Source of the DNA: Gnomoniopsis sp. IMI 355080
Lineage: Eukaryota; Ascomycota; Sordariomycetes; Diaporthales; Gnomoniaceae
Direction: 5' to 3'
DNA length: 64,000 nucleotides
Assembly (NCBI GenBank): GCA_027946555.1
Contig: JAPEVC010000007.1
Location: 62,001 to 126,000 of the forward strand
In this document: positions 22,968-33,463 of the stretch, one piece after another
How the letters are laid out: the number at the start of each line of letters is the position of its first letter
How positions within the stretch are numbered: the first letter of the stretch is position 1
Program-made: the position numbers and the translations under genes
The notes under the pieces: generated by a model
The model's input: the letters and a program-made list of their open reading frames with translations, nothing else
The model's database searches: none
Told to the model about the DNA's origin: nothing

Positions 22968-24815
22968 CTAGGCTGAGTCTTCTCCAAGACTACAATACTT
23001 GCTCCCCGTACCGCTCGCATAATTGAAAATGTCAATACCGCTGTCGCGGCGCTCATTCACCACGGTGTCTTTCTCCGTGAAGAACGTCTCCTTCGAAGAG
23101 TTACCGCTGCCAGTCCGAGCTATGGCTTGATCCAGGGCCAAGGCAATCCTCTCTGCACCGATCCTGGCTCCGCCAATATTCGGTGCTGCAGGACCAATTC
23201 TGAGAGCTGCCAACTTGCCCGTCACAAACAGCGGAACATCATCCTGCCACATGAGATCCTCATTCAAGCAGGGAAACCCGCCAAAACCCTGAATTGGATA
23301 ATCTTTCAGCATGTTCTTCAAGTAGGGCAGTGTCTTGAAGTCCGACTGGATACCTGTGGCGAAGTAGATATAATCAAATGGTGGCAAATCGTCGATCGGT
23401 GGCTCGGTCGTCACCTTCCACACACCACCCTCGCCATAATTGTTCTGCTCGAAATGCGCACCTGTCAAGATCGTGTTCTGAAACATTTTCAATTTGCCAG
23501 ATGAGATATGTGGCTGAATCTTCTTCAGATACGCAGACGGGATGCTCCCGCCACCACGAGCCTTCTTGATGATCTCCGATCGTTCCTCGTCAGAGTCAGC
23601 TTGGTGGAAGTATCCCTGATATAAGGTTTTATACTTCCCCATCCAACCCAAGTCGACATCGAAATGTTTCGTCACCAATGGTCCTCGCATGAGATGGAAG
23701 ACCCGATGCACCCCTTTATTGATTGCGTTGTTTGAGAGTTGAGCCGAGGTGAGACCACCGCCGATAACGAGGACATTGGTCTTTCGCCCCGCATGAATAC
23801 GTTCTTTGACAATGGGGTCGGGGAATCCACGCTGCGGGATTTGCATACTGTGGCATGCTTGTGGCATGTTGGCGTTGTCGGCGGACTGTCCTGGAAAGGA
23901 CAGTGATGGTATGGGGGGCAAGACTGGTGAGTTGGCTGGCCCGACTGCAAGAATGACGGCCCTGGCATAACGCACGCTCATGTTTGTTACGACTGTGAAT
24001 ATCTTGTCGTCGTCTGGGCAGTCCTCCACAAGTCCATATCGAATATCGGTGACGATTTCTTTGTGAACCATACTTTGTTCGAGGTGGTAACGGCGGGCTA
24101 CGCTGTCGCAGTGATCGCAAAAGAGTGGCTGTGAAGGCGTATAATAGTCCCACTGATCCCGCTGGTTGATGTCAATGGAAGACTCCTGTCTGCTGCAAAG
24201 TCAATCCATGTACACTAAATGATGCAGAAGGGAATCCCAAACGACTGATGACGGCGAGAAGGTGGTCACTCACTTGCCACCACTGAAATGATTGTGCTTC
24301 TTTTGCTTTTGCTTTTTGTGATGCTTGCTGACCTCCTTTCCAACACAATTTTTTATCTCCACGAGCTCGCCGTCTCTCCCCTGAAAATGCGCATGTGACA
24401 GCAACGCGTCCCGGTGTTGAGGATCAATATGCCAGATCATGGGACTTCTCAGATGACTGATGCCAAAGGTTGAAAACAGTGTTTTCCATCTACTCAACCA
24501 TCCCTCTCCACTTCCATCCAGTACTGCCATTTTGTATGGCGACTTGCCCTTCTTTTCTTCTGAGGCAGGCTTCACACGACCTGTCTTGACCTGCATCACG
24601 GCGAGCTTGTTGCCTTTGTTCTTCAACCACGACCAACGTCGGTGCTCTTCGTCGGTGAACATTGCTGAAGGAGCATGCTCGTGAATGCGTGCCGCGACAG
24701 CAAGACCGCATGGACCAGCGCCAATGATGAGGACGTCGAAGACTTGGGGTTCATGTTCAAGATGATTCCAGGCACCACCTTTGGGATCAGAGGTATTATC
24801 GTTGGGAGAAAACAT
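22968..24815 (-). CDS. FAD/NADPH-dependent oxidoreductase (SidA/OSGIN-like flavoprotein)
   Basis: Two exons, 24815-24274 and 24192-22968, with an 81-nt intron (GTGAGT...TTTGCAG), give 588 residues. The FAD-binding motif DVLIIGAGPCGLAVAARI is at residues 27-44. An NADPH-binding motif VLVIGGGLTSAQ starts near residue 320, and an ATG motif (YIYFATGIQSDF) lies before the C-terminal FAD contact GGARIGAERIALAL. This two-dinucleotide layout is that of N-hydroxylating and Baeyer-Villiger-like monooxygenases and the OSGIN group. The fingerprint for lysine/ornithine hydroxylases is not complete, so the substrate is open. A Lys/His-rich insert (KHHKKQKQKKHNHF) immediately precedes the intron. It stands among unrelated genes; there is no siderophore or polyketide cluster here. 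Confidence 0.85.
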
Positions 24816-25686
24816 CTTTCAAGGCAAGTACTTTGTGAGGGAGAGATTTTAGTATCTTTCTTGGAACGGGCTATTATTATAGAAAGAATTGATATAGATA
24901 ATAGCAAAAAGAAAGAGGTCTCGATGAAAAATGAAGCTCGTCGCGATGGGTGAAGAAATATTGTCGTAGGTCTATGGAACCCTCGTGTCATAGAGGGTGT
25001 TGGCCGGCCGTCATGTGTCCAACTTGACAGACCGCGTCGAAGTGCTCTTCATCCTTACATCTCGTGAGTCCCGGCCACCTTGATGGCCAGCCCTGACAAA
25101 GATTACCGTAAGAAGAACCGCGGTCGACTCAGGCGGAAGAGGACCTTGATGGCGGCCGAGGGCTAGATAGTGCCCATGATCCGTGTCTCAGTCTCCAGCA
25201 TTCAAAGAAACAGGCCATATTTGTTCGTGAGATGTTGAAAAGACCTGGTGGGAGATCTGGCTCCGGGCGAGGAACCTTGATGGACGCCCAATGATCCTGC
25301 TTTGGTAAATGCTCGACACGACGTTCCGGTGGACACAGTAGACGCAATGTTGTTTCCAGCTATTATTTGTTTAGGTTATTCTAGAAAATAAAGCAGCGAG
25401 TCTGTGACAATATAAACACCATCTTCTACTCTCCCAGTTCCTTCCGCGCGCTGAAGGGGTATACCCATTATCATCTTAACCTTCAAATCCTCAGTGCGCC
25501 AAATGATCAGAAAAATGAAAGGTGACGTACAATGCTGTCGTGGAAGGAAACAAAAATAATAAAAATCTATATTCAATTATATGTGTTTCGGTTCAGCAAA
25601 CGCCTGCAGAGACCGTGTAAGATGTGCTCCCCTCCCGCTCCGAGCTGTCCACACCCACCCCTTCATGTCGACCCCGGTGAAACTCA
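24816..25686. other. Intergenic: oxidoreductase promoter and aldo-keto reductase 3' flank
   Basis: An A/T-rich stretch at 24850-24930 (CTATTATTATAG and AAAAAGAAAG on the plus strand) lies close upstream of the oxidoreductase start and may be its core promoter. No gene is seen. Confidence 0.5.
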
Positions 25687-26694
25687 TCAACCATGTTGCC
25701 ATAACTTACTCGTAGTCCCTTCCTGAGCATGTTTATCAAGCTCGGCGATGTCCTCTTCACTCAGCGACCATTCGTCACTCGCCGCTCTGGCGTTCTGCTC
25801 CGCCTGCTTCGCATTCTTGACGCCTCCCAACGGTATCGCGCCCTTTTGAATTACCCATTTGAGCGCGACCGCCGAGCACGTCACACCATGCTTGTCGGCC
25901 ACCTTTGTCATGACCTCGATCAACTGAGCCAGCTTCTCCCAGCTAATCTCCCCAAATCTCCGCCCCGCAGGCAGCGGATTCGCTGCGCTGTACTTGCCCG
26001 TCAGCCGGCCCATGCCCAGCGGTGAGTACGCCATCAGCACGATCCCGCGCTTCTTGCACTCAGCCAACAAGCCCGACGTCTCCGGTAGCGTGCGGAGCAG
26101 GGAGAACTCGACCTGGTTCGACGCGAGGCGCAGCCCTTTCTTCTTGAGCGCCTCGTCCATCCGAATCATCTCGTCCTTGCTGTAGTTGCTCACGCCCACG
26201 GCGCGCGTGAGGCCTTGCTCGACGCAGTTGGCCAGCGCGCCTGCCATAGTCTCGATGGAGTTGGCAAAGTGCACAGGCCCATGGATCTGGTACAGGTCCA
26301 TACTCTCCAGCCCCATGCGCTCAAGACTCCCGCGGCAGCCGTTGACCATGCCTTTGCTGGGGATCAGCCGCGTTGGTGGCCAAGGAAGGGGCAGGTATTT
26401 GCTGGCAAGGACGAGCCGTGACTTGAATTCTGGCGGTGTGAGCGCAGAGTCGTTGCGTAGCTTGGAGATGATGCGCTCGGATTCGCCACTGCCGTAGACC
26501 TCGGCCGTATCAAGGAAGAACAAGTTGGAGGCGGCGATGGCTTTCCATGCTCCTTCGAGTTCTTTGACTGCCTCGGGCGAGGTGTTCTTCCAGGTCCGCT
26601 CGTCGCCCCAGGCCCAGGTTCCGATGCACAGCGAGGGCAGTGGAATAGTCCCGCTGGATTCTTTGGCACATTTCAGAGCGAAACGCGTCGCCAT
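25687..26694 (-). CDS. Aldo-keto reductase
   Basis: A single exon of 335 residues. The (beta/alpha)8 reductase family is shown by IGTWAWGDE at the start of the barrel and the catalytic tetrad: Asp62 and Tyr67 in FLDTAEVYGSGESE, Lys99 in LVLASKYLP and His138 in YQIHGP. Also present are VGVSNYSKDEM, a conserved SNQVEFSLL strand and the NADPH site IPLGGVKNAKQAEQNARA near the C-terminus. It resembles the AKR8/AKR13 (pyridoxal reductase-like) branch common in fungi and plants. The substrate is unknown. It is complete, with a normal start context. Confidence 0.93.
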   Translation of the reverse strand: MATRFALKCAKESSGTIPLPSLCIGTWAWGDERTWKNTSPEAVKELEGAWKAIAASNLFFLDTAEVYGSGESERIISKLRNDSALTPPEFKSRLVLASKYLPLPWPPTRLIPSKGMVNGCRGSLERMGLESMDLYQIHGPVHFANSIETMAGALANCVEQGLTRAVGVSNYSKDEMIRMDEALKKKGLRLASNQVEFSLLRTLPETSGLLAECKKRGIVLMAYSPLGMGRLTGKYSAANPLPAGRRFGEISWEKLAQLIEVMTKVADKHGVTCSAVALKWVIQKGAIPLGGVKNAKQAEQNARAASDEWSLSEEDIAELDKHAQEGTTSKLWQHG

Positions 26695-27522
26695 GATGAC
26701 TGAGTTTCTAAGAAAATGGTTGAATTGACAGGAAAGGGCATGGAAGGTTGAAGCTCCACAGATGAGGTCGATGCGAAAGCGTATTGAGTTACAGTAGTAG
26801 TAGTATCACGTTTATAATTGCTCGGAAGTTGAACGGCAGCAGTCGACTATTTGTACTTGTAGATCATGCATCTAACAAAGAAGCTCGGACGGAGTCTCGT
26901 CCTATGGACTACATGCGAATCCGAGTACGACCAGCAATCATCGATGTTGAACCCTTCGTCGATAAGGTTGCTATTGGTCGTGTGGTGTCTTAAGCCTAGA
27001 GCATTTCATTAGCATCATCAGCACCAAAGGACGGTCTACACCGTTGATACCTGAAGTGGTTAGATTAGGCCTCGGGGTGGCTGAACAAGCCAGCAGAGGG
27101 TGTGGATGTGTTCAGCCATCGAAACAAGAACAGGAGGACACAGGGTACTCCCGGAACGCCAAACTTCCCCCCCAGACAATTGTCTGGTCCAGCTAGTCCC
27201 AAACCATCGGGGTTCGTTCACTTTGAACCTGACACACGGTCCGGAATGTTCTGAGCGCGAAAATCAAGAGTAACTCGTAACGTACCACGCGGCAGCACCG
27301 CCCCGGGAATTATACACAACCCGACTTTTGGCAGAGGGAGCGGATAGTACAGTGGCCCCTCTGACTGGTGCTGGTAGGTACCCAGAGAGGGTTTTGTGCC
27401 CAAAGGAATAAAAATCACAAAAAACCTTCATTCGGTAGAATTGTACGAAAATTTTCTTTTTGAGATTGGCAACGCGTTTGCAACGAGTTTGCGTGTGTTT
27501 GTGACATGAGGGGCCAAAGGGC

Positions 27523-27534
27523 TATATAAATATA
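27523..27534 (+). promoter_or_regulatory. TATA-box-like element, plus strand
   Basis: TATATAAATATA stands alone in moderately GC-rich sequence, 122 bp before an ATG at 27656 that opens only 17 codons. The neighbouring gene to the right is on the opposite strand, so the element may drive a non-coding or antisense transcript, or a gene whose exons I cannot see. The near-symmetric sequence could also act leftward toward the aldo-keto reductase, though it is 830 bp away. Confidence 0.4.
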
Positions 27535-27555
27535 TGCCGCTGGGAAGACATCTAC

Positions 27556-27605
27556 CCGGTCGTTGGCAGCAAATCATTCAACGACCGGCCTCCATCAGGC
27601 CGTCG
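27556..27605. repeat. Overlapping inverted repeats (two alternative hairpins)
   Basis: CCGGTCGTT (27556-27564) is the exact reverse complement of AACGACCGG (27580-27588), loop 15. The right arm also pairs with sequence to its right: CGAC-CGGCCT (27582-27591) against AGGCCGTCG (27597-27605), with one bulged base. The two pairings exclude each other. On DNA the same CCGG/CGACC half-sites could instead be a fungal zinc-cluster regulator site. Confidence 0.55.
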
Positions 27606-27816
27606 GGGAAATAGTTCCTCATCATACTTTCATTGCATAACCTCTCAATTCTATAATGTCTGTAATTTCTAGCTCGCCGGCTAGGTTTGGATATCGCATA
27701 GTATCATGATCCGTCGGCCACATACTTTACAATAGCCTTCACAATGTAGCGACAGGCCACAATCGATCCTCGCTCTTTTCATCAGTTGCAATTCCAGAAC
27801 GCCATCGCTGCAGACA

Positions 27817-29205
27817 TCACCGAAAGTTCGGTAATCTTGCGGGTATGAATGCGTCCGCAGTCTGTGGCTGGCTGCCTTCTGGCTGCGCTTTCGCGTCTGG
27901 TGGTGGTTCATGTGCGTCCGTTGTTTGCGGACTGTTGGGTTCCGAGATCTCCTCCACACGGAAAATGGCGCTCTTTGCCCGCGACTCGGACTCGCCCGTA
28001 TCGTAATTATCGCACTGTGACAGTCCTCGCTCCCGGGCTATTCTGGCTGCCGCCTCCCTCTTGCGGGCGACTTCCTGATCCTCCTCCCTGCCGACCTCCT
28101 CGTCTTCCCGCCGAAGGTCTTCTATTGAGACTGCGCGGATCGAGTGTATCGAATCCTCCATAGTCGGCGATGGCTCGCCTGAGATCCGCCTTGCTCTGAG
28201 TGATGACCTTGATGCACTGGATGATAGTGTAGTGCCGGATGCGGCTCTAGACACTCTCCGGCTGTCCGCTGGTCTCTTGCCTTTGCTGCTTCGTGTATTA
28301 CTGCTCGCGCGGTCGTCGACCCTCTCGAGGGCCACGGCGAACTCATCGTCAATCTCCATCGCGTCCTCGTACTCTTCGCCATCGCTAGGAAAGAGATCGC
28401 CCCGTGAGCGATACGAGTCGCTGGTATCCCCACTCCCGCCCGTGCCACTCCGTTTCCGCGTGTGCGCGGCGATCTGCGGCCGAAAATCCATGTCATCCCC
28501 CGACTCCTCCAGCAGCGGCTGGACCTCATCCGGGCGCCCTGACGGCGCGCCCGGGTGATCCTTCAAGAACGCCGCGGACGGCTTGTACCGCAACGTGCCC
28601 CCAATCTTCCAAGGTAGACGGCCCAAGAAGCCCAGCGGCGCCGTACTCGGTATAATGGTCGGGTCCTCCTCGTCACTGCCCGTCTTCCGCCGTATTGCGC
28701 CGCGTGTGCCGTAGCTCATCCCCCTCTTGCGCCGCGGCTGTTGGTCCGCAATCTCGGCGGCATGAGAGCTGCTTTTCCTCGTAATACCGGAACCGCCTAT
28801 AAGCCGATCCCAATCCTCGCCTCTGCCACCACCACCACCACCGCCTTGCGCGCCACCCCAGCCGCCGAGGATGCCACCCACACCACCGGCAGTGTTCCCG
28901 CTCGCGAGCAGCTCATCGTCGTCGTCCCAATCATCGTAAAAGTCAAACGTGTACTCGGCGCGGGCAGCGTTGCTGTTTATTTGGTATTCGCGGGCGCGAG
29001 CGCGGCGCATACGCTCGTCACGATCGCCGAAGCAGGGGGCTATGCAGGGATCGATGGCGTCGCCCAGCGAGGAGAGGCAGGGATTGAGGTAGCGGTGCTG
29101 GAAGGAATAGATGCCGGCGGCGGCGTTCTCGGTGACGGTCTCGGTAGTATGTGAGAATTGATTCCAACGCTGGCGTAGCCGAGGGTCCTCGAGGAGGTGG
29201 GCCAT
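27817..29205 (-). CDS. Unknown conserved-type fungal protein, low-complexity
   Basis: An uninterrupted 462-residue frame with a good ATG. I do not recognise a domain with a known function. The first ~75 residues look folded and conserved (MAHLLEDPRLRQRWNQFSH, then HRYLNPCLSSLGDAIDPC and FGDRDERMRRARAREYQ). An acidic patch (FDFYDDWDDDDELL), a Gly-rich run and a long Ser/Arg/Glu-rich region follow, probably disordered, with many possible kinase sites (RKSSS, SRRVSRAAS). The C-terminus is FIPARLPNFR. There is no signal peptide or membrane helix. Codon composition is coding-like throughout, so I regard it as a real gene of unknown role. Confidence 0.82.
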   Translation of the reverse strand: MAHLLEDPRLRQRWNQFSHTTETVTENAAAGIYSFQHRYLNPCLSSLGDAIDPCIAPCFGDRDERMRRARAREYQINSNAARAEYTFDFYDDWDDDDELLASGNTAGGVGGILGGWGGAQGGGGGGGRGEDWDRLIGGSGITRKSSSHAAEIADQQPRRKRGMSYGTRGAIRRKTGSDEEDPTIIPSTAPLGFLGRLPWKIGGTLRYKPSAAFLKDHPGAPSGRPDEVQPLLEESGDDMDFRPQIAAHTRKRSGTGGSGDTSDSYRSRGDLFPSDGEEYEDAMEIDDEFAVALERVDDRASSNTRSSKGKRPADSRRVSRAASGTTLSSSASRSSLRARRISGEPSPTMEDSIHSIRAVSIEDLRREDEEVGREEDQEVARKREAAARIARERGLSQCDNYDTGESESRAKSAIFRVEEISEPNSPQTTDAHEPPPDAKAQPEGSQPQTADAFIPARLPNFR

Positions 29206-30419
29206 TGTTATGATGGACAGAGGACGAGGAGATGAGCTCGTCTGACTGGCTGGCTGCTATGAGGGGCAGCTGCCCCGGATGAGAGGTGCTGCTGTGTTGG
29301 CGGATTGTCTGTGTTTAGTCGTGCACAGGGAGGAGATGGAAGTGGTCTCGTGCAACAAGGTCACAATGTTAGCGTCACTAGGTAGGCCGTATGTACTGCG
29401 TATGTACGGAATACTGCGTAGAAGTTTGGGCTCCAGTTTTAATCAGTCGAGTCCGAATTAGTTGTTTGAAAGACTCGATTCGACAATGGACAAACGCCAA
29501 GTCGGTCGAGGATCGCCGGAAACCACAATAGCAATGACGTCGAGTGTAATGCCTTCCGGAGCGCGGCACTTACTGAGTTCAGGGTGGTGTCGTATGCCGT
29601 GAGCACTACTATGGTATCGGGTACCTAATAACAGAAGCGTCAAGTTTAGCGCCCCGACGAGCGAATGCAACACTGCCGGCTGAAGCCGTCCAGGGTCTCC
29701 GAGGTCCGATTGGGGGTTTCCCATTAACCTTTGATTCCAAACTAGAGTGAATTGATCGAGAAACTAGACAACAACAACAGCGCCGGGCGATCTGTGGTTT
29801 TGTTTCAGTCTCATCTAAATATTGGGCATCAAATAGAGTGGGCAGTTGGAACCGTGTATAGTTGACGTGGATTAAATCATGGATCTGATCAGGGAGTCGA
29901 GTCATGTTAAGAGCCACTAGGTGGCCTCTAACGTGGTCGGCTCAATTGGTTGATATGCAGTAGTCTATGTGCCTACTGCTGTACACATAATGAGCACCTC
30001 TACCGACTCAACAAAAGTGCTTCACGTCTGGAATTGAATTATGTCCTTTGCAGTATTGTGGCTACAGAAAGGGATGTACAGGCAGGATCAACTGCTATTT
30101 CGACTATGCAACTTGCTGAGGCTGTATAGCTTGAAATCTGCTAGACCAACCCAGTAACGAGACCTAAAGTACGGATTACACTATTGTCGTGCGGCTGTTT
30201 GCCTCAAGTGGCAAGCCTCCATCCGTCGCCTTGATACACGTCCAAATGGACCCTGCCAATGCCGAGCCAATGCCCAGCACACGGACTAGATAGAGCATGA
30301 GTGCTTTCAGGAGCAAAAACTCAGTCCGTGTAGGCACGCCTACGAAGCAGTCGATTCGAGAGGACGTAAATGAGCCGAGACCGAGCTGCATAGCCAGTTC
30401 GCTATCATGTCCAGCTGTT
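29206..30419. other. Intergenic: promoter of the unknown gene and taxilin 3' flank
   Basis: About 1.2 kb with no supportable gene. A GGTACCTAA variant of the recurrent palindrome lies near 29619. Short minus-strand frames (29458-29917) have no motif. Confidence 0.5.
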
Positions 30420-32393
30420 TCAGTGATTGCCATTCGTAGTCGCCAGAGCAGGGGGAGGGGGTCGCTCCGGGCCGAAAGGCTGAAGTTGAGGCTGCTCGGC
30501 GGGGCGCTGAGGCTGCTGGGGTCCTTCATCCTCGGTCTCTTCGTCATCCTCCTCATACTCGCCCTCCTCACCCTCCTCACCCTCCTCACTGCCCTCCTCG
30601 TAATCACCCTCCTCGTCCTCCTCGTAGTCGGACTCGCCATCGACTTCGCCCTCGCCCTCGCCATAGCAGGACTCGACCGCGCCTTGCATACCCTGGGGTA
30701 TACCGCGACCTTGCTGCTGCATCTGGTTGATGATGCTCTTAAGCTTGTCCAGGTTTTTGCGGGCGTCCTCGATGTCCTTCAAGTGTTTGTTGCGCTCCTC
30801 CGCCATCTTGAAGATATTTGCGTTCATCTTCTCGTGCTTGCGTTTTAGGTTGTCGTTCTCCTTTTCTAGACGCTTGGTCTTCTTCGACATGTCCTCCATC
30901 TCCTTGCGAAACGTCAAAAACAAGTCGTTGCTGTTATTGAGAGTATCCTCGACCTGCTTAAATTTGTCCACGTAGACGTTGAGCTGGTTGCGCAACTCTG
31001 CTTCCGTCTTGGAGAAAGTCTGCACCTGTGAGTTCAGCTGGCGGGATCTAGCCGCCTCTGCTTCAGCATTCTTCCGCTCCTTGTCATACTTCTGGGCATT
31101 GCACTGCAGCTCAAGCTCCTTGCTTCGCATTTGGGCGTGAAAGAACAGCTCGCGCAGCTCATATTGTTCGATGAAGGACTTGAAGCGTGACTTGAATCTG
31201 CAAAAATGTGAGCCAAGAAGAATTCCCTTATCCAGACAGCCAAGACAGGGTACACGAACAGCTCTTCCAAATCCATATCGACAACTTGCTTCCGTGGATT
31301 CTCCTTGTCTTCTTGGTAATCCTCGAGGGTCTGTAGGAGCGTTTCATACTTTTCGTCCCACGCAGTCTCGTTACGACGTTGGTTGTCGGATAGAGTCTTG
31401 TTCTCATTCTAAGCACCGAAAGCGTCGTCAGCACAGCCAAATCAGGAAAGCGCAGTCTTAAGGCGCAAGGAGTAGTAGTAGAATGTATCAAGACCTTCAG
31501 CTTGTTGTTCTCTTTCTGCAGCTCTCGACACAACTTCTCAAGCTTCTCCTTCAAGCCAGTGTTCTTGGTGAGTTCAGAACGACCCTGATCTTTGTCCTTT
31601 TGCAGCTGGTCGGCGCGTCGTTTGTTCTTGATATTCTCACGCTCATGACGCTTCATCTCGGCAAGCAAATCAGAGCACCGCTTGGTCAAGTGCTCAATCT
31701 TTTGTATGTCGCTCATCTTGGCAGTTTGGGTGTTGAGTTCGCGGTTTGCTTTCTTGACCTCTCGCTCTGCCAGGGGGGTTTGATGTGTTAGCAAGCAAAC
31801 TTGGGAGGGGTGAAGGTGCAGGTGAAGATATGTGACCCCACGTCGTCCAACTTGTAATCCACCTCCAACTTTTTGCAAGAGTGCGTCGTGGGAATGTCGA
31901 ATGAATATGACTTGCAGCCCGTATTCTTCACAGCCAGCAGCAGTCCTGTGCCTGCCTGCCATTCTACAGCAGCTGCCAGCTTTTGGCCCCACATTAAGAA
32001 CAATAACCCACATCCTATCTCCAGCGCATTCATCACAACCTTCAGCAGCACCTTAGGATCAGAGGAAAGCAGACACGCACCAATCTCAGCAGCCTGGTCC
32101 TTGTCGCCGGCCTGGTCGTGCTCTAGCTGGGCAATCCGTGTTGCTAGAAGCTTCGATGTTTCGGTCGAGTCCATAGGCTTCTTGGATTTTCCAGCGCCAG
32201 CTTTCTTTGAATTCGGGGTTGCAGCGGCGGAGGGAGGAGCTGGGGGAGGTCGGGGCTCCTGGGTGCCGAGGGCGGGGACACCGGTGGGGGCGGTAGCGAC
32301 ATGATTGCCGTTCGTAACAGGCGCATCGTTCAGAGCCGGGGCCGGCGAGCCACCATTTGCCGCGGAGGTTGTGGCGGCGGTGGCAGACGACAT
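30420..32393 (-). CDS. Taxilin family coiled-coil protein
   Basis: Four exons, 32393-32081, 31766-31495, 31408-31260 and 31197-30420, give 503 residues. The phases close exactly. The taxilin core is recognisable: a KLLATRISQLE-like segment, EIEREVKKANREL across the first junction, KRADQLQKDKDQGRSELTK, LEKLCRELQKENNKLK, and FKSRFKSFIEQYELRELFFHAQMRSKELE. A long heptad region follows. The C-terminus is strongly acidic (Glu/Asp runs) and then Pro/Gln-rich. Taxilins bind syntaxins and nascent-chain complexes in animals; the fungal role is less clear. Two donors are weak (GTCTTG at 31494, GTTCGT at 31259). I chose them because they restore family sequence; a GTACCC donor five bases later would add two residues. 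Intron 1 (314 nt) is long for this window. Confidence 0.92.
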
Positions 32394-33463
32394 GGTATAT
32401 GATCGTCTTGACCGTCCGTCGCGGTCTGGAGGGTCTCGGAGCAAGCAAGTGAAGGGCGAGTCACGAGCACGGTCGACGGCGGGGAGTCCTGGATCGGTTG
32501 GTGTTTGGAATTGAGCGAGTGGAACCTGGCGAATGGCTGACTAGAGGGACATCTGCATGGCGGGGACGGCTCCGGGTGTTGTGGGTGAATGAGTGCTGGG
32601 TCGTGCAGCGTGTTGGTGGTGGGCAAAGATGTCAAGGTTGTCTTTTGGTCCGGCGTAGGAAGACTTTTGCGCGAGGTTGAAATGAGCACTGAGGTTCTAG
32701 TGGGTGACTAATGCTAATGGAGTTGCGGCGTGCGGCAGAGCAGCCAGGCCTGGGTGGCCCAGGTGGGTTGATGTTGCAGGCGCAGGCGTAATGCATGCTC
32801 CAGCGAGTCAACCCTCTCAAGGTCCTTGCAGGGGTTGTCCTACGGATGACCTCACGCCCCATTTCCTTTTCTGTACATACTGGTAATCTTCTCAGCTGTG
32901 ACACGGGTGTTAGATACCTACGCGAGATACTTGTAGGCATGCACCTTGGTGGACAAGCTCCTTTTTGCAATCCAATAGTCCAACACTAGACATAACTGAT
33001 GTTGCAATTGCTCCAAACACACTATGCACATACTTCTCTGCTGCATTATGTGATCATTATTCGCGACAATCCGCGATGCCGTCAAAGACTTGTGAAGGGG
33101 TCCTCCAGTTACGTATTGTATTGTATGCGGTCCAAAGTTTCCGGCCGTTGAGTCCGGGTTCCGTATCCCTGGAACCTTCCGGTGCTGCGTTAAGCGATCA
33201 CGCCAAATTAGCACACGTGCTTAACAGCCTCGGCCGCGGACCGTCAGCGGGTAGTGGCGCTCTCAAAATTTCCACACATCGCATCGTAGCATTCAGCAAG
33301 CCTCGCCTCACCAACAAAACTACCACGCCCTCGACAGCCGCCTCACCGCCGAATCCTCTTTCAACAATCAGGAAGCTCTGGCGTACTGTTTTGTGACTCA
33401 TCTCCGGCTGTGACACTCCTCTTTTGGCCTCGGGCGAGTTTGAAAGCGAAATCGAGCGCAGTC
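32394..33463. promoter_or_regulatory. Bidirectional promoter region, taxilin / CYM1
   Basis: The ~1.07 kb separate two divergent starts. An open frame at 32965-33396 (+) overlaps the CYM1 promoter and has no motif. No clear TATA element. Confidence 0.45.

Larger units (their letters stand above)
26695..27816. promoter_or_regulatory. Intergenic with TATA box and inverted repeats
   Basis: The left part is the promoter of the aldo-keto reductase; a TTTATAATTG string lies at ~26811-26820. The right part holds a strong plus-strand TATA box and inverted repeats described separately. No long open frame follows the TATA box on the plus strand. Confidence 0.45.

Noticed and set aside
22968..26694. 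Flavoprotein plus aldo-keto reductase as a secondary-metabolite cluster
   Set aside because: No synthase, transporter or regulator is nearby; flanking genes are housekeeping or of unknown role.
30297..30848. Hydrophobic Leu-rich plus-strand frame resembling a membrane protein
   Set aside because: It mirrors the acidic Glu/Asp tail of taxilin (GAG/GAA read backwards gives CTC/TTC).
32965..33396. 143-codon plus-strand frame upstream of CYM1
   Set aside because: No motif, not in frame with CYM1, and it occupies the expected promoter region.
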